The notes: generated by a model not told the origin, from the sequence alone. Shown: positions 34,840-44,379, counted from the first letter of the stretch. The stretch: 64,000 bases of DNA from Isoetes taiwanensis (GCA_021234155.1 JAJEKV010000083.1:4257250-4321249), one strand, 5' to 3'. Numbers and translations are program-made.

Positions 34840-35285
34840 ATGGCCCAGACGGCGCCATTTCCTAGGAGAGGGTGGGCTTGTAGCGACCTTTCCTCCTATA
34901 GTTTATGAAATGGCCTTGCTCACGCCATTTCCATAATGTCTTAATTTTCTTGTAGAAGCGGACCCATAGAAGAGTAAATGGCGCATCTGCGCCATTTGCT
35001 TTTAGAAGGGATCCATAATAGACTAAATGGCGGAAGTTATTTGCTCTACTATATAAAGTTAAATGGCGCTAGGTAAGCCATTTAAGTCTAAATGGCGGCG
35101 AAGGTGCCATTTAGTGTAAATAAGCGCACCTGCGACATTTAACTTTTATATAGTAGAACAAATAGCACTGCCATTTAGACTAAATGGCGCAGGTGCGCCA
35201 TTTAGTCTAAATGGCGCAGGTGCGCCATTTAGTCTAAATGCCGTTCGCTGTTTTAACTTTCTAGCACATGCCATTTCTCTCACCA
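34840..35285. repeat. AAATGGCGC palindrome array 2 (probable intron)
   Basis: Dense dyads: GACGGCGCCATTTC, AAATGGCGCATCTGCGCCAT near 34977, and a doubled unit TCTAAATGGCGCAGGTGCGC plus CATTTAG at about 35178-35232. The array lies between a plausible donor at 34830 (TTAG|GTAAGC) and a plausible acceptor ending CTCGCAG at 35300, so it is probably intronic. Confidence 0.8.
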
Positions 35286-35300
35286 TGCTTACCTCGCAGC

Positions 35301-37356
35301 GGCTAGTGCGCCGAAGAAATGGAACGTGGTGACTTCGAGGACCATACTCCTCACTGGAAGGTCTTGGTGTATGGAGATTGTTAGAGCCATACCCTTGACT
35401 GAAGGCGTAGACCCAACGAAGGGAGACAAGAGGCGAGAACTTTGCCTCCTTGTCAAATCAGGTAGAGGTGAAGAAGGAGCCTCATCCGTGGCCCAGATGG
35501 GCATCATTGTCAACATGAGGGAAACCAAGAAACAAGGAAGACTTGACTTTCTTGGTTGCACAGTGGAGGATCCGGTCACTGGCAGCATTGATCTCTATTG
35601 CATGGATTGGAAGTGCTACGAGCCTGCAATGATGGAATCCAGCATAAAGGACCAAGCGCTGTCGGCCAAGAAGAAAGGTTGGCCGCTGCCATCTTATGAG
35701 TCCAGAGAGCAAGCAGACATCCAAGGCACGATAGAGATCCTCAAAGGATTCGGTATTCTGCGAGCGGCAATGGACATGTCCAAAAACTCCGTGTCCTACA
35801 TTGTAAGAGCAAAGATCTCAGGCAACATGCCAGCAATAATGGATAGCAGATGGCTGCTGGGAGAGATGCAAAGAAAAGGTGGAAAAGGTAAACCAGCCAC
35901 CAGAGTTTGCAAAGTATCAAAAACAGTCGGAGGTGATGAATTACAAAGGGATACAGAACAAGAAGGAGGACGAGAAGATGAAAGGAGAGATGAGGGTCGA
36001 TGATCATCCCGGGACGAGAAGAGGGATGAGGCGATGCTCACAAACATGATTCTCCCGCGGAAGTCCAAGTCGAAGCCTCGCCGATGAGAAGCCTGCTGAT
36101 GAGAAGCCTGCTGATAGTGACCGCACTATTAGTGACAATAAGGAGGCTACAAAGCACATAAGAAATGTAGCATCAACAGCAGATAGCACTCCACCAAAGA
36201 GAAAGCGAGAAACAAAAGCACAGGTAAGGGCCAGGAAATTACAAAAAGATTGCGGATCTTGAAGTGCCCGGGAGGAACTAAAGATGGACCGCGGACGTAG
36301 AAGAAGAAATGGGCGAGGAAACACTACGTAAAATACAAAAGCACGGCCACATGTTCCCCCTTGGAGTCACATACACGGAAGAATATCTATCCTGGGATCT
36401 AGAAGAGGCCCCACCTAATATGACCGCCCGGTTATCAACCCCGAAAGCATGTTAGGAGGCTCACATAAATCATTTGCTGAGGATCCACACCCGGTATTCA
36501 CTCCAGCAGATGTGGTGCCCTTCGATCCGGATACAAAGGAGTTGCTGAGCTGGTCACAGGAATCTGATCTAATTCGGAGAAGATTTTATATTATCAATGG
36601 TAATCATTATCTTATTTCTGCCGCCGGCTCGTGTAATGCGATAGTTGGGGGACGAGGGATGCTAGAGTGAGCTCGGCAAGATCTATGCCAATAGAATATC
36701 GCGAGTTCTTTACGGAGAGATCAGTGACCTGGACCTTCTTCAGCTCAGTGTGGATGTGAATGATATAGTAGCAAAGACTGTCTTCAAGGAACCATATGTG
36801 GATCAGATCCACCATCTTCGCATAGCGATACGGGAATGCGGAAGACCAAAGACCCGGTAAAGGGCGATCAAGAAGTGGCGAAGTACAAGGTACGCTTACA
36901 TCTCCTTAGCCATACATTTATCGAAATGGCGCTGCGCTATTTCCCTCAAATGGCGCAGCTGCGCTATTTCCCTCAAATGGCGCAGCTGCGCCATTTGAGT
37001 TGAAATAGCGCAAACGCCATTTGAGGGAAATAGCGCAATGCGCTTTCATTTGAGTTGAAACAATTGAAATTCTAACATCGCCAGTTCTCTTGCAGCACTA
37101 CCTTGAAATGGCAGACAAGATTCTGAGGGGCAAACACCCGAAGGATGTCAATCGGTTTGTCTTCATGCCAGATGATATATATGCACTCTTCCGCGAGATG
37201 TGGAACAAATGGAGGAAGGGAGAACTTAAGGACAATAGGGGTCAAGCTATAGTAATCAATTTTGCTAAAGACAAAGATTACTTGAGTGACAACTACCTTA
37301 GATGCATGAGGGGCTTGGACTATGATGATTGTAGAAAGGTCTTGAAGAAGCTTTAA
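35301..37356 (+). pseudogene. Element 1 cargo gene A: spliced gene with ParB-like segment and NLS
   Basis: After an acceptor-like CTCGCAG (ending 35300) a frame runs to 36003 with LASAAPKK-type start, GIIVNMRETKKQGRLDFLGC and IVRAKISGNMPAIMDSRW. After a one-base shift a Glu/Lys tail holds PPKRKRE, a classical nuclear localisation signal, ending at a donor CAG|GTAAGG (36223). The next part (about 36300-36896) carries HGHMFPLGVTYTEEYLSW and, after a shift, FTPADVVPFDPDTKELLSWS and RRRFYIINGNHYLISA. That segment resembles the ParB/sulfiredoxin-fold core (position-specific D/N-G-x-H-R). A donor (TACAAG|GTACGC, 36896) and an acceptor (TTCTCTTGCAG, ending 37095) frame a short intron. The last exon, HYLEMADKILRGKHPKDVNR to LDYDDCRKVLKKL, ends with a stop at 37356. 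Breaks at 36003 and near 36450 and 36650 inactivate it, or reflect sequence errors. Confidence 0.5.
36897..37095. repeat. AAATGGCGC palindrome array 3 (intron)
   Basis: Contains a perfect 28-bp palindrome at 36972-36999 (half-site CTCAAATGGCGCAG) and several near copies in which GCGCCATTT is changed to GCGCTATTT. It occupies most of the small intron between donor 36896/36897 and the acceptor at 37094-37095. Confidence 0.88.
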
Positions 37357-37371
37357 GCGATATATATCGTC

Positions 37372-38460
37372 AAAGTCACCTCTCAGTTACAAAAGGCGAG
37401 AATTTCTTCAAGGCGAGGGGCAGAACTTAAGAATACTTGCTTACTTGAAGAAGGAGATCTCGCACTTCATTGCGAGATCAAATTGGCACTAAGTACAAGA
37501 AATTCGAGGACCTACGGAAGGCCACGCACCACTTCTCGGATAATACACTTACGGCTTGGGGAGTATGCCACCATAAGTGGGTACGAGGAAGGAATACTCA
37601 AAGAGGGGTTCATGGTAACATGCCATTCTCCTTGGCGGATCCATTCGAAAAAAATCCTTGACTGAAAAAGAGAAGGACCTGCCAAGATGGCTTGTGGAGC
37701 ATGTCACCGCCGGATTCATAAGAACATGCGCTTATACCCCCGGCATGATATGTTTAGATGCAAGGCAGCTTACTCCGGTTGGAATAGTGAGACCGCATGG
37801 CTGCGTTCTTCAATTCACGTCTCACGGATGACGGATGTAGAGACATACTGGATTCTATGTTTACGTCGCCGAGCATAACTTACTATTTGCCGCCATCGCT
37901 TGAAAGACTAGAATCCGGTCAAGAGTGTTTGTAGGAATCTATGAAGAGGAGACCGGAGCTACTGGTGGTTCAGAATCAAAGAGCCACAAGCTCTCGTATT
38001 TGCTACGAGGATTTCGGCGAGACGGGAGAGCCCACGGCGAAGACACGGACCTCGGGCTATATGGCGACCATCCTAGAAAGCTCCATAAATTCCTCCTATT
38101 CCTAAGGAAGCGATCGGAAGTGAGGGCGATGTTATGGCTAAAAACTCATGCAAGACAGGTTTAAGTGGAGTTGGCGGGGTATGGAGGGAGAATATCTGGT
38201 GCATAAACAGATTGGTCCTGCAACTGCGTTCTACCTTGTTGATAAGCTCTGCCCTCAAGGTAACATCGTACTAGATTTTTTCTCTGGTGGAGCCTTCTCT
38301 AGGGCATCCCTTCATGTAGGAAGAATCGGTGTGTCATCTGAGCATGACTTAGGAAAGTTGAAATCGTGGCGGGCATTACGGGTAGGGTCGAGAACGTCAT
38401 GTACCCACGGCTTGACCCAAAGGCCATTGACCAACGCCAACGGGAAGTCTTGACTTTGCA
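37372..38460 (+). pseudogene. Element 1 cargo gene B: DNA methyltransferase-like remnant
   Basis: Reading frames shift several times. Pieces in order: YKRREFLQGEGQNLRILAYL; EKEKDLPRWLVEHVTAGF; FYVYVAEHNLLFAAIA; KLHKFLLFLRKRSE near 38085; then an open piece from 38148 with ATAFYLVDKLCPQGNIVLDF followed by FSGGAFSRASL and GRIGVSSEHD. The last piece resembles motif I of N4/N6 adenine-cytosine DNA methyltransferases (VLDPFAGSGTT..A..LGR..IGIE). Placing it near the C-terminus is as in the beta class, where the catalytic (D/S)PP(Y/W) comes first. I could not point to that catalytic motif, so the call is tentative. It immediately follows gene A in the same orientation; ParB-like and methylase domains often co-occur in bacteria and phages. 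Confidence 0.4.
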
Positions 38461-38689
38461 AGATGGTCAATCTCGAGAAAGGGCGAGGCGAAGAAGCTTC
38501 TCATAGAAAAGGTGAGGCGTCGGGCCAAGGTGGAGCAGAAGCGGACCAAATTGACCGCAAAGAAATTAACCTGGCGACTATGAGCAAGTCGATGATGAAC
38601 ACTTCGACAAAGACTATTAAAAAAATTCTCTGTTTTGAAAAATTGTATCTTACATAATATTTCTATTAATATATATCTACATGGCCTTC

Positions 38690-39140
38690 TCAAAATGTGT
38701 TATCTATAGCAAAATGGCGAGAGCACTATTTGCTTGGTCTTCCGTTCATGCAAATAGCGCTTTTGCACTATTTGCTCGCTCTACACCTTGAAGTAAATAG
38801 CGGCTCAAGACTATTTGCTTGCTTTCACGCTCAAGCAAATAGCTACCGCACCATTTGTTTCCTTTTCGCGTTATAGCAAATAGCGTTTTTTTTGCTTTGT
38901 GGTTATTCTAAGCTAAAGGAGCGGCATGCCATTTTGTTTGCTTCTTTGGGGCTTTTGGCAATTTAATATCCGCTTTTGTGGTTCTCGGGCGCTTTTCCTC
39001 ATACTTTCCGGTGTAAATGGCGCCATACTTCTCTTCGACAACTAAAAAACCACTGGCTGTTTTATATTAAATGTAGCGGTTTTGCATGATAACTGGTTTC
39101 TTTTTTAAGTAAATAGTGCCATATCTAGCCATAAATGTGT
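38690..39140. repeat. AAATGGCGC/AAATAGCGC palindrome array 4
   Basis: Right subterminal region of Element 1. Variants CAAATAGCGC...GCACTATTTGC alternate with AAATGGCG(A/C) forms at roughly 40-60 bp intervals, ending near AAGTAAATAGTGCCAT (39108). Confidence 0.75.
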
Positions 39141-39184
39141 GATAAAACAGGTAAGAAACCGATTTCCGAAATTGGAATCACGAA

Positions 39185-39210
39185 ATTTCCAACTTTAATG
39201 AAACTCGCTT
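39185..39210 (-). repeat. Element 1 right terminal inverted repeat
   Basis: Reads TTTCCAACTTTAATGAAACT then CGCTT on the plus strand, the inverse of the left terminus. Confidence 0.88.
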
Positions 39211-40623
39211 ACCACGAAGGGTGGCACATCCATCCAAATACCAACGGCAAAGAATATGCATCTAAACCTAAGAAAACACCCCAAACCCAAGGTTCTACCC
39301 GGTTCAAACTCTGTGAGGGTAACCGGCGGCTTGGCCTCAAGAGATCGTGAGACAGAGGTATAACTTTGGCGTTATCGGCATAGAACATCGGCTAGGGTGG
39401 TCCACTCCATCCGCCCCTCCCCGTGCACACTTTTGCGATGGGTCAATTCACGCTATGGCTTCTATAGCCTTCCGAGACGCGAGGCTCGAGGCATCACCCC
39501 GGTTGAGCCTACTCCGGGGTTCATGAAGCCCCAGTCCCGATGAGGCGGGTCGTGGCGTCCCTTCCGTAATCACAAAGGTTCCATGGGTGAGCTAGAGAAT
39601 ACGTGCGCATCGGTGACCCCGCATCCCGTGCAGGCTTACTCACCCTAAATCTACTCAAAGTGCAAGGTGCCCCATATGGGTCACCCTCTACACCGGGGAG
39701 TGTCAGGACCCATACCCGGCCCTCGTGGCCGGCTATCGCCCTAGCTCACATTGTGGGAGTCTCGGGAGCCTTTTATGTTCGTGCAAGACCCCACCCCCAC
39801 TTCACCACCGTGTTCCTTGTCCGGTGCTAAGCCCGGTACCATAGCATCTATGACCGGTGGGCTCTTGTGCACATGCCGCAATGCGGGATAATATAGGGGC
39901 TCTATCTAGGAGCATACTACAATAAATGGGCTCGAGGTCTCTACCCCCTTAATTCCCCCATTTCCAGAGTAATACTAGGCCAAGAACCATCAATCCATCC
40001 TTACGAGCAAAACCGAATCGAATATAAAGAGAACTTACCTTTACAATCAAGGGTTAGTTCCTACGAGTAAAACACAGAGAGAACAGACCAACAATCCAAA
40101 CAGGTGCCCAACAGGGGCGCTATCCTAGAATTCACAACTACACTAGCCACCCACCTGTGTTTCTGCTGGACCCGTTGTCATTGGGGATTTCCATCTTCTT
40201 GGTCTTGGTGTTCAGCTCGTGTCGGCGGGGTGGCGTCAATCTGCTCAAGGTGGCGCCGACTCTGGTCACAAGGGTGGCTTCAACCGCCAAGGTGGCGCTT
40301 CGGCTCACGGTCACAAGGGTGGCGCTCCACCGCTCAAGGTGAGTTGTGGTCGATAAGGGGTGGTGATCCACCTTATTGATCCCAATTAGCATTACCATGT
40401 TAGCCAATCGAGGGTGGCCACGTGGCGCCTTCCCAAACCATAATTAACTTAATTATGGCCTTTTAAATATTAGTTCCTTAGTTATAGGTTATTATCCTTA
40501 ATGATTAAATTAATCCCTTTTAAGTCAACCCCCTAGGTTCCCATACCCCATGGTGGCGTATCTATACTCGGTGATGTGTCAAGGTATTTATACTTATACC
40601 GTATAAATACTTGGAACGTCACA
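39211..40623 (-). repeat. Gypsy 5' LTR, proximal fragment
   Basis: Continues the LTR interrupted at 27741 and matches 10970-12398. Compared with that copy there are many short indels concentrated in GC-rich spots, such as around 39305-39350, 39540-39640 and 40215-40330. Confidence 0.92.
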
Positions 40624-41330
40624 TTGTCTTTCTTTCTACCTTGTTTTGGCCTTTGTTTATTTTATTATTTGTTTTGTATTTTTCCATCTTGTGGGCCTGT
40701 CTGTGTTGCTTTTTGCCTCTGTGCCTTGGCCAGTCTTTTTGGTTTTTTGTGCAACCATCTTCATGGGTGCTTCCTGTATTGCTTTGGGTGTGTTGCGGTA
40801 CCTTTCTTTGTTTTGGCTTTCCTTCCCTTTTTCCTTTTATTTTTCCTTGGTTGCTTTGGCTTGGTTATGGTTATTTTATTGCAATTTTTATGGCTTCCCT
40901 TTCCTTCTTTTTGTTTTTAATATTTCCTTATTTCCTCCTCTTTCTATTTTCATTGCATTTACTTCAAATTTTTCCCTTGTTTCCTTCTCTTCGGCTCTGG
41001 TTTTGGCGTTGTCTGCCTGTGTCGCGTACAGCCGTCCTGTCTGGTGTGGCCTTCCTTGCCAGGTCGATTTTCTTATGGTGTCTTGTTGTTCGCTTTGTCT
41101 TATTCTGCTGACTTTTTGGTCGGCTTTAATTTTTATTTATTTTTTCTTCTCCTTGTCGTGTTGCCAAGTCTGTGCTTGTGTCGGCCTCTCTTCCTCTGTT
41201 GCTTCTTCTCGGTTGGCTTTGGTCCCATTTCGGCTCTTTTTTCTTCTTTACTTTTTTCCTTTGCTGTTGTCTATTTTCTGTCTGTCTGTTTGCTTTTCGT
41301 TTGGTTAACAGTAATGGATTGGCATATGTA
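40624..41330. other. Pyrimidine-rich host sequence right of the gypsy element
   Basis: T-rich (TTTG/CTTT) DNA with two long frames on the plus strand whose translation is almost only Phe, Leu, Ser, Cys and Val. The composition and the equal openness of several frames argue against coding. On the minus strand it is purine-rich with few stops in AAR/GAR codons. Similar to the left flank at 10514-10731. Confidence 0.5.
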
Positions 41331-42290
41331 AGCACTCATTGCATTGCTTTAACATGGTTTCAGCTTTTGATTCCAGTGTTTGTATACATTCAATTGTTAG
41401 ATAATGATGGTTCAATATGGAGATTTGGATTGTTTGCTAACCAGTCTATAGAATCCATAACTGTATTATTTACATCTGAACTTTGGTAGCATGATTCGGG
41501 TTCTCAGTTCCATTTAATGCAAAGCAAATATGCTCTTAGCATTATTACTACTGTCTACATAGTTATTTAATATGATAGCTCGTTCTAGTAGAATTGTTTG
41601 ATGTTTTTCAATGTCTAAGTTTGGACATCGATAACAAGTGGATTGATGTGTTGACGCCTGCAGTTCCCAAGTCTAGTTACTATCCTTATACTAACTTATG
41701 CTCTTGGATGGTCTGCAGGTACCAGCATCAATCCTTGAACTTAGGTTTTGGAATTGCGTACACTGGTTCTACTCAATTTTCCATTGGACTATTGTGCTTG
41801 TTAAATTTATTATTGTTTCAGCATATATACATTGTCTTCGGATATCATTATATAGATTTCCCACCAAATTTATCCTTCTCTTCTTATGAGGTTGTGATAT
41901 TGGTTGGTTCTTGTGTATTTCCGGCTGAAATTCCACATCAGACTTGTAAAACCAGTTCTCATCTCTCAATTGCTCATTATTTTTCTGTTTTCACTAGATT
42001 TCCATGAAGTATTGTGGGCTGCATAACACTCTTATGATTGCATAGCTTTGTTATGTTCTATTGTGTTATGTCTTTTGTTTGGGCATATTACACGCACACT
42101 GCTAACACACACAGAGAGGATTTGATAGACTTGTTGGTCCCCATATTTGTTAAAGTTAAATTCAATTCAACTCAATTCTGGGATCTTAATATGCCTTTGC
42201 ATTCTAGTTTTCTTATAGCATGAGGGGTAAAGGGACAATAGATGACATATTGCATTTTTACACATGGCATATAATGACAACATGAATACT
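41331..42290. other. No recognisable gene
   Basis: AT-rich DNA. The longest frame is 137 codons on the plus strand (41594-42007), with no recognised domain and no splice context that would support it. Confidence 0.4.
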
Positions 42291-42299
42291 TTATTGGTT

Positions 42300-42545
42300 G
42301 TAAAGAACCTTAAAATATCACACCCCTTTAGAGAACCATACATATATCACACCCCTTTAAAGAACCATACATCCTTTAAAAAAAACCTCCTTAAAAACTA
42401 CACTTACTTATAAACCACACCTCCAAAAACTACACCACCTCAAAAACAAAAACCACAGCTCCTTAAAAAAGTAACAGTGGACATTCCTTGTCCACTTAAA
42501 AAACAACACCATCAATTAGTAAAACCACACTTCCACAGATTACAT
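42300..42545. repeat. Degenerate A/C-rich repeats
   Basis: ATCACACCCCTTTA(G/A)AGAACC and ATACAT occur twice at 42317-42371. Looser CTCCTTAAAAACTACAC and CCACACCTCCAAAAACTACA variants continue to 42500. No gene. Confidence 0.6.
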
Positions 42546-42632
42546 GTAGGTTTTTCTGTGATCTCTGAATAAAGTACATGTGGACCAAAAAAAACTAATG
42601 GTTTCAACAGTGGACCAAAAATTGGGGTCAGT

Positions 42633-43004
42633 GTGGCCGAAGGATCGGGCGGCGAGGAAGAAGAGGAGAGGGAGAGGGAGAAGGAGGCGAGGAGGAAGGG
42701 GAAGAGGTCCAAAAGGGACCAAGATCGGCCAAGTGGGACAGTGCACATTGAAGAACCTCGCCGGGAATCAACCGACGAGGAGGAAGAGGAAGAGGTTGAA
42801 GAAGAAGAAGGCAGCGGGCAGGAGGAGGAAGAGCCCGAAGAGGATGTTGGAGAGATATCCAACCCTGATGTCCGTCCACCCTACCCGAAGTGGTTCAAGC
42901 CACCAAAGGCTGTGAAGAAGCAGAAAGGGAGGGAGCGCGGGTTCATGATTAAGCAGGACCGCGAGTTTGAGAGAAGGAAGAAGGCATACCAAGAGTACCT
43001 CTAG
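42633..43004 (+). CDS. Acidic/basic low-complexity ORF upstream of an H3-like fold
   Basis: A 123-codon frame from ATG. It contains alternating Glu and Lys/Arg blocks (GGEEEEEREREKEARRKGKR), then a more ordered part (NPDVRPPYPKWFKPPKAVKK and ERRKKAYQEYL). The stop is followed within 30 bp by the H3-like region in another frame. Either an independent nucleic-acid-binding-like ORF or the N-terminal exon of the broken histone-like gene. The 42607-42640 stretch before it is inverted-repeated at 8267-8300. Confidence 0.35.
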   Translation: MAEGSGGEEEEEREREKEARRKGKRSKRDQDRPSGTVHIEEPRRESTDEEEEEEVEEEEGSGQEEEEPEEDVGEISNPDVRPPYPKWFKPPKAVKKQKGRERGFMIKQDREFERRKKAYQEYL

Positions 43005-43032
43005 AGATGGAAGAGGTACAACTATTGGTACT

Positions 43033-43425
43033 GCAAACAAAACGTACACAAGTACGTTAAGGGCGCAGGCCAAAGAATCAGCCAAAACTGCCACCACCCC
43101 GGCCAGAGCTTCCGAAGCAGGTCCACCATGGACCCAACTCGAAGCATGCCCGGGTGTTTTCAGAGATTAGGCACTTTCAGCAGTGCACTAATCTCCTGAT
43201 CCGGAAGGTGCCATTCGAACGGCTCCTCCGGGAGATCGTGCAGGAGTTCCAGACTGACTATAGAGTCACACCCTTAACGGTCCGATCCTTGCAAGAGGAA
43301 GCAGAGGCAGAGCTGGTATAGCTCTTCGAGGAAGGCAACTTGTGCGCCATCCATGCGAAGAGGGTAACAGTGATACCAAGGATCTTTATTTGGCTAGGAG
43401 GATCCGGAAGGAGAAGCCTAAGATA
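43033..43425 (+). pseudogene. Divergent histone H3-like pseudogene
   Basis: One frame reads FSEIRHFQQCTNLLIRKVPF then ERLLREIVQEFQTDYR, LTVRSLQEEAEAELV, a TAG at 43319-43321 where H3 has Gly, and [20 protein letters not shown] one-base shift near 43380 restores KDLYLARRIRKEKPK. Helix alpha-N, alpha-1, loop 1, alpha-2, alpha-3 and the C-terminal ARRIR of the H3 fold can all be placed. The [10 protein letters not shown] block is diagnostic. Loop 1 has the length of canonical H3, not the longer loop common in CENH3. The tail upstream (43040-43160) is Pro/Lys-rich and unlike the conserved H3 tail. Processed copy or divergent variant; the stop and the shift make it a pseudogene. No intron is visible. 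Confidence 0.85.
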
Positions 43426-43479
43426 ATTTTGTATAAAAAAAAAACTTTTGTATGAATCAAATTGGTGTAAAATCTTTAG

Positions 43480-44035
43480 TAATCTAATTAAAATCCTTTT
43501 ATTGCTAATGTTAGTTCAAATTTTTCCTTAAAGAAATTGACTTTTTGGTCAAAATTGACCCACTCGAGTCACTCCGTGCCAATAGACTCTGCGTCGCCAA
43601 CGTAGACGCGTTTCGCGCGGAGTAACCCGAGTCCCTTGTTTTTTTGCTTAAATTGTCCAATTAGAATTATTAGAATTAGTTAAGAATTACATTGTACCAC
43701 TTTAAATTTGTTAGAAATATTAAAATTTAGTCAAAATCGATCCACTAGGGTCATTCCGCGCCAATGGGCTCTGCGTCGCGAACGCAAACACATTTCGCGC
43801 AGAGTAACCCGACTCACCCATATTTGCACTTCTACATGTTAGTTTGACATAAGATAAGTTGCTAGATAACTTAGAATCGAGCCGAACTTACATTTTAATA
43901 TCTTAGATCTGCCAAAAGTGTTAAGTTTTTGCCAAAAATGACCCACTCAAGTCACTCCGTGCCAATGAACTCTGCGTCGCGAATGCAGACACATTTCGCG
44001 CAGAGTAACCCGAGTCGAGCATGTTTGACCAAAAC
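43480..44035. repeat. ~187-bp tandem repeat with palindromic core, three cores
   Basis: Cores of about 80 bp start at 43553, 43739 and 43928, i.e. 186 and 189 bp apart. Each begins GA(C/T)CCACTC(G)AGTCACTCC and ends CGCGC(G/A)GAGTAACCCGAGTC. The two ends are inverted repeats of each other, and the middle (CTGCGTCGCGAACGCAG in the later copies) is itself palindromic. Spacers between cores are AT-rich and poorly conserved. Not recognised as a known satellite. Confidence 0.85.
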
Positions 44036-44065
44036 TTGCCCCAATTTTATCTAGTAAACTGCCCT

Positions 44066-44087
44066 GGGTAAAAGCATGAAAGGGTGT
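44066..44087 (+). repeat. Element 2 left terminal inverted repeat
   Basis: GGGTAAAAGCATGAAAGGGT followed by GT. Perfect over 22 bp with the right end. Confidence 0.85.
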
Positions 44088-44379
44088 ACGTACATCGTAC
44101 TGAATTGAAGGACGAATTTGTGCTTTTTTGGGGTACATTTTAGATGTACATCAAGATACTATGGTTTGTCGTTTTGTGTCAGATATGCAATGATTGCAAG
44201 ATCATCCCTGACATTCCCCCCGAAATTCTTGGTTAACCACCGAACCACCGAACCAATTCGAATGGATCCGTCCCTCCCTTTCCGAAATTCCCCTTTCACG
44301 GAGATGAACACAGCGAATTCGAATTCCAAACACATGCCAATTGAATCTACAAGAAATACAAATCAATTTCAATCTGTTC

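Larger units (their letters stand above)
27742..39210. mobile_element. Element 1: large cargo-bearing DNA transposon
   Basis: An 11.47-kb block absent from the other copy of the LTR, so its borders are set by comparison. Termini are inverted repeats: left AAGCAGAGTTTCATTAAAGT, right the complement of AAGCGAGTTTCATTAAAG, about 24 bp with small differences. The flanks acca (27739-27742) and acca (39211-39214) give a 3- or 4-bp target duplication, depending on whether the first A belongs to the element. It contains one transposase-like gene (minus) and several plus-strand genes. No LTR or reverse transcriptase lies inside. Superfamily not assigned: a 3-4 bp duplication does not fit hAT or Mutator, and the ends are not CACTA. 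Confidence 0.88.
10732..40623 (-). mobile_element. Ty3/gypsy chromovirus with two nested insertions
   Basis: Two direct repeats of about 1.65 kb bound the element: 10732-12398, and 27504-27741 continued at 39211-40623. The interior reads on the minus strand: primer site, four upstream ORFs, gag, protease, reverse transcriptase, RNase H, integrase, chromodomain, polypurine tract. Flanking pentamers ttttc (10727-10731) and ttgtc (40624-40628) match at four of five positions, fitting an aged target duplication. Without the copia element (12989-17994) and the DNA transposon (27742-39210) the element is about 13.4 kb. All ORFs are interrupted and the LTRs differ at many sites, so it is old and non-autonomous now. 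Confidence 0.93.

Noticed and set aside
33285-39140. CRISPR-like array from regularly repeated palindromes
   Set aside because: Spacing is irregular, units vary and occur in both orientations, and the genome is eukaryotic.
27739-39214. CACTA transposon because of a possible 3-bp duplication
   Set aside because: The termini do not begin CACTA/CACTG, and the transposase-like gene lacks resemblance to CACTA TnpD-type proteins.
40646-41308. 220-codon hydrophobic ORF resembling a membrane protein
   Set aside because: Three overlapping frames are equally open, with only Phe, Leu, Ser, Cys and Val; explained by T-rich sequence.
43033-43425. Assignment as centromeric CENH3
   Set aside because: Loop 1 is not lengthened and the alpha-N region is H3-like; evidence only supports a divergent H3-type fold.
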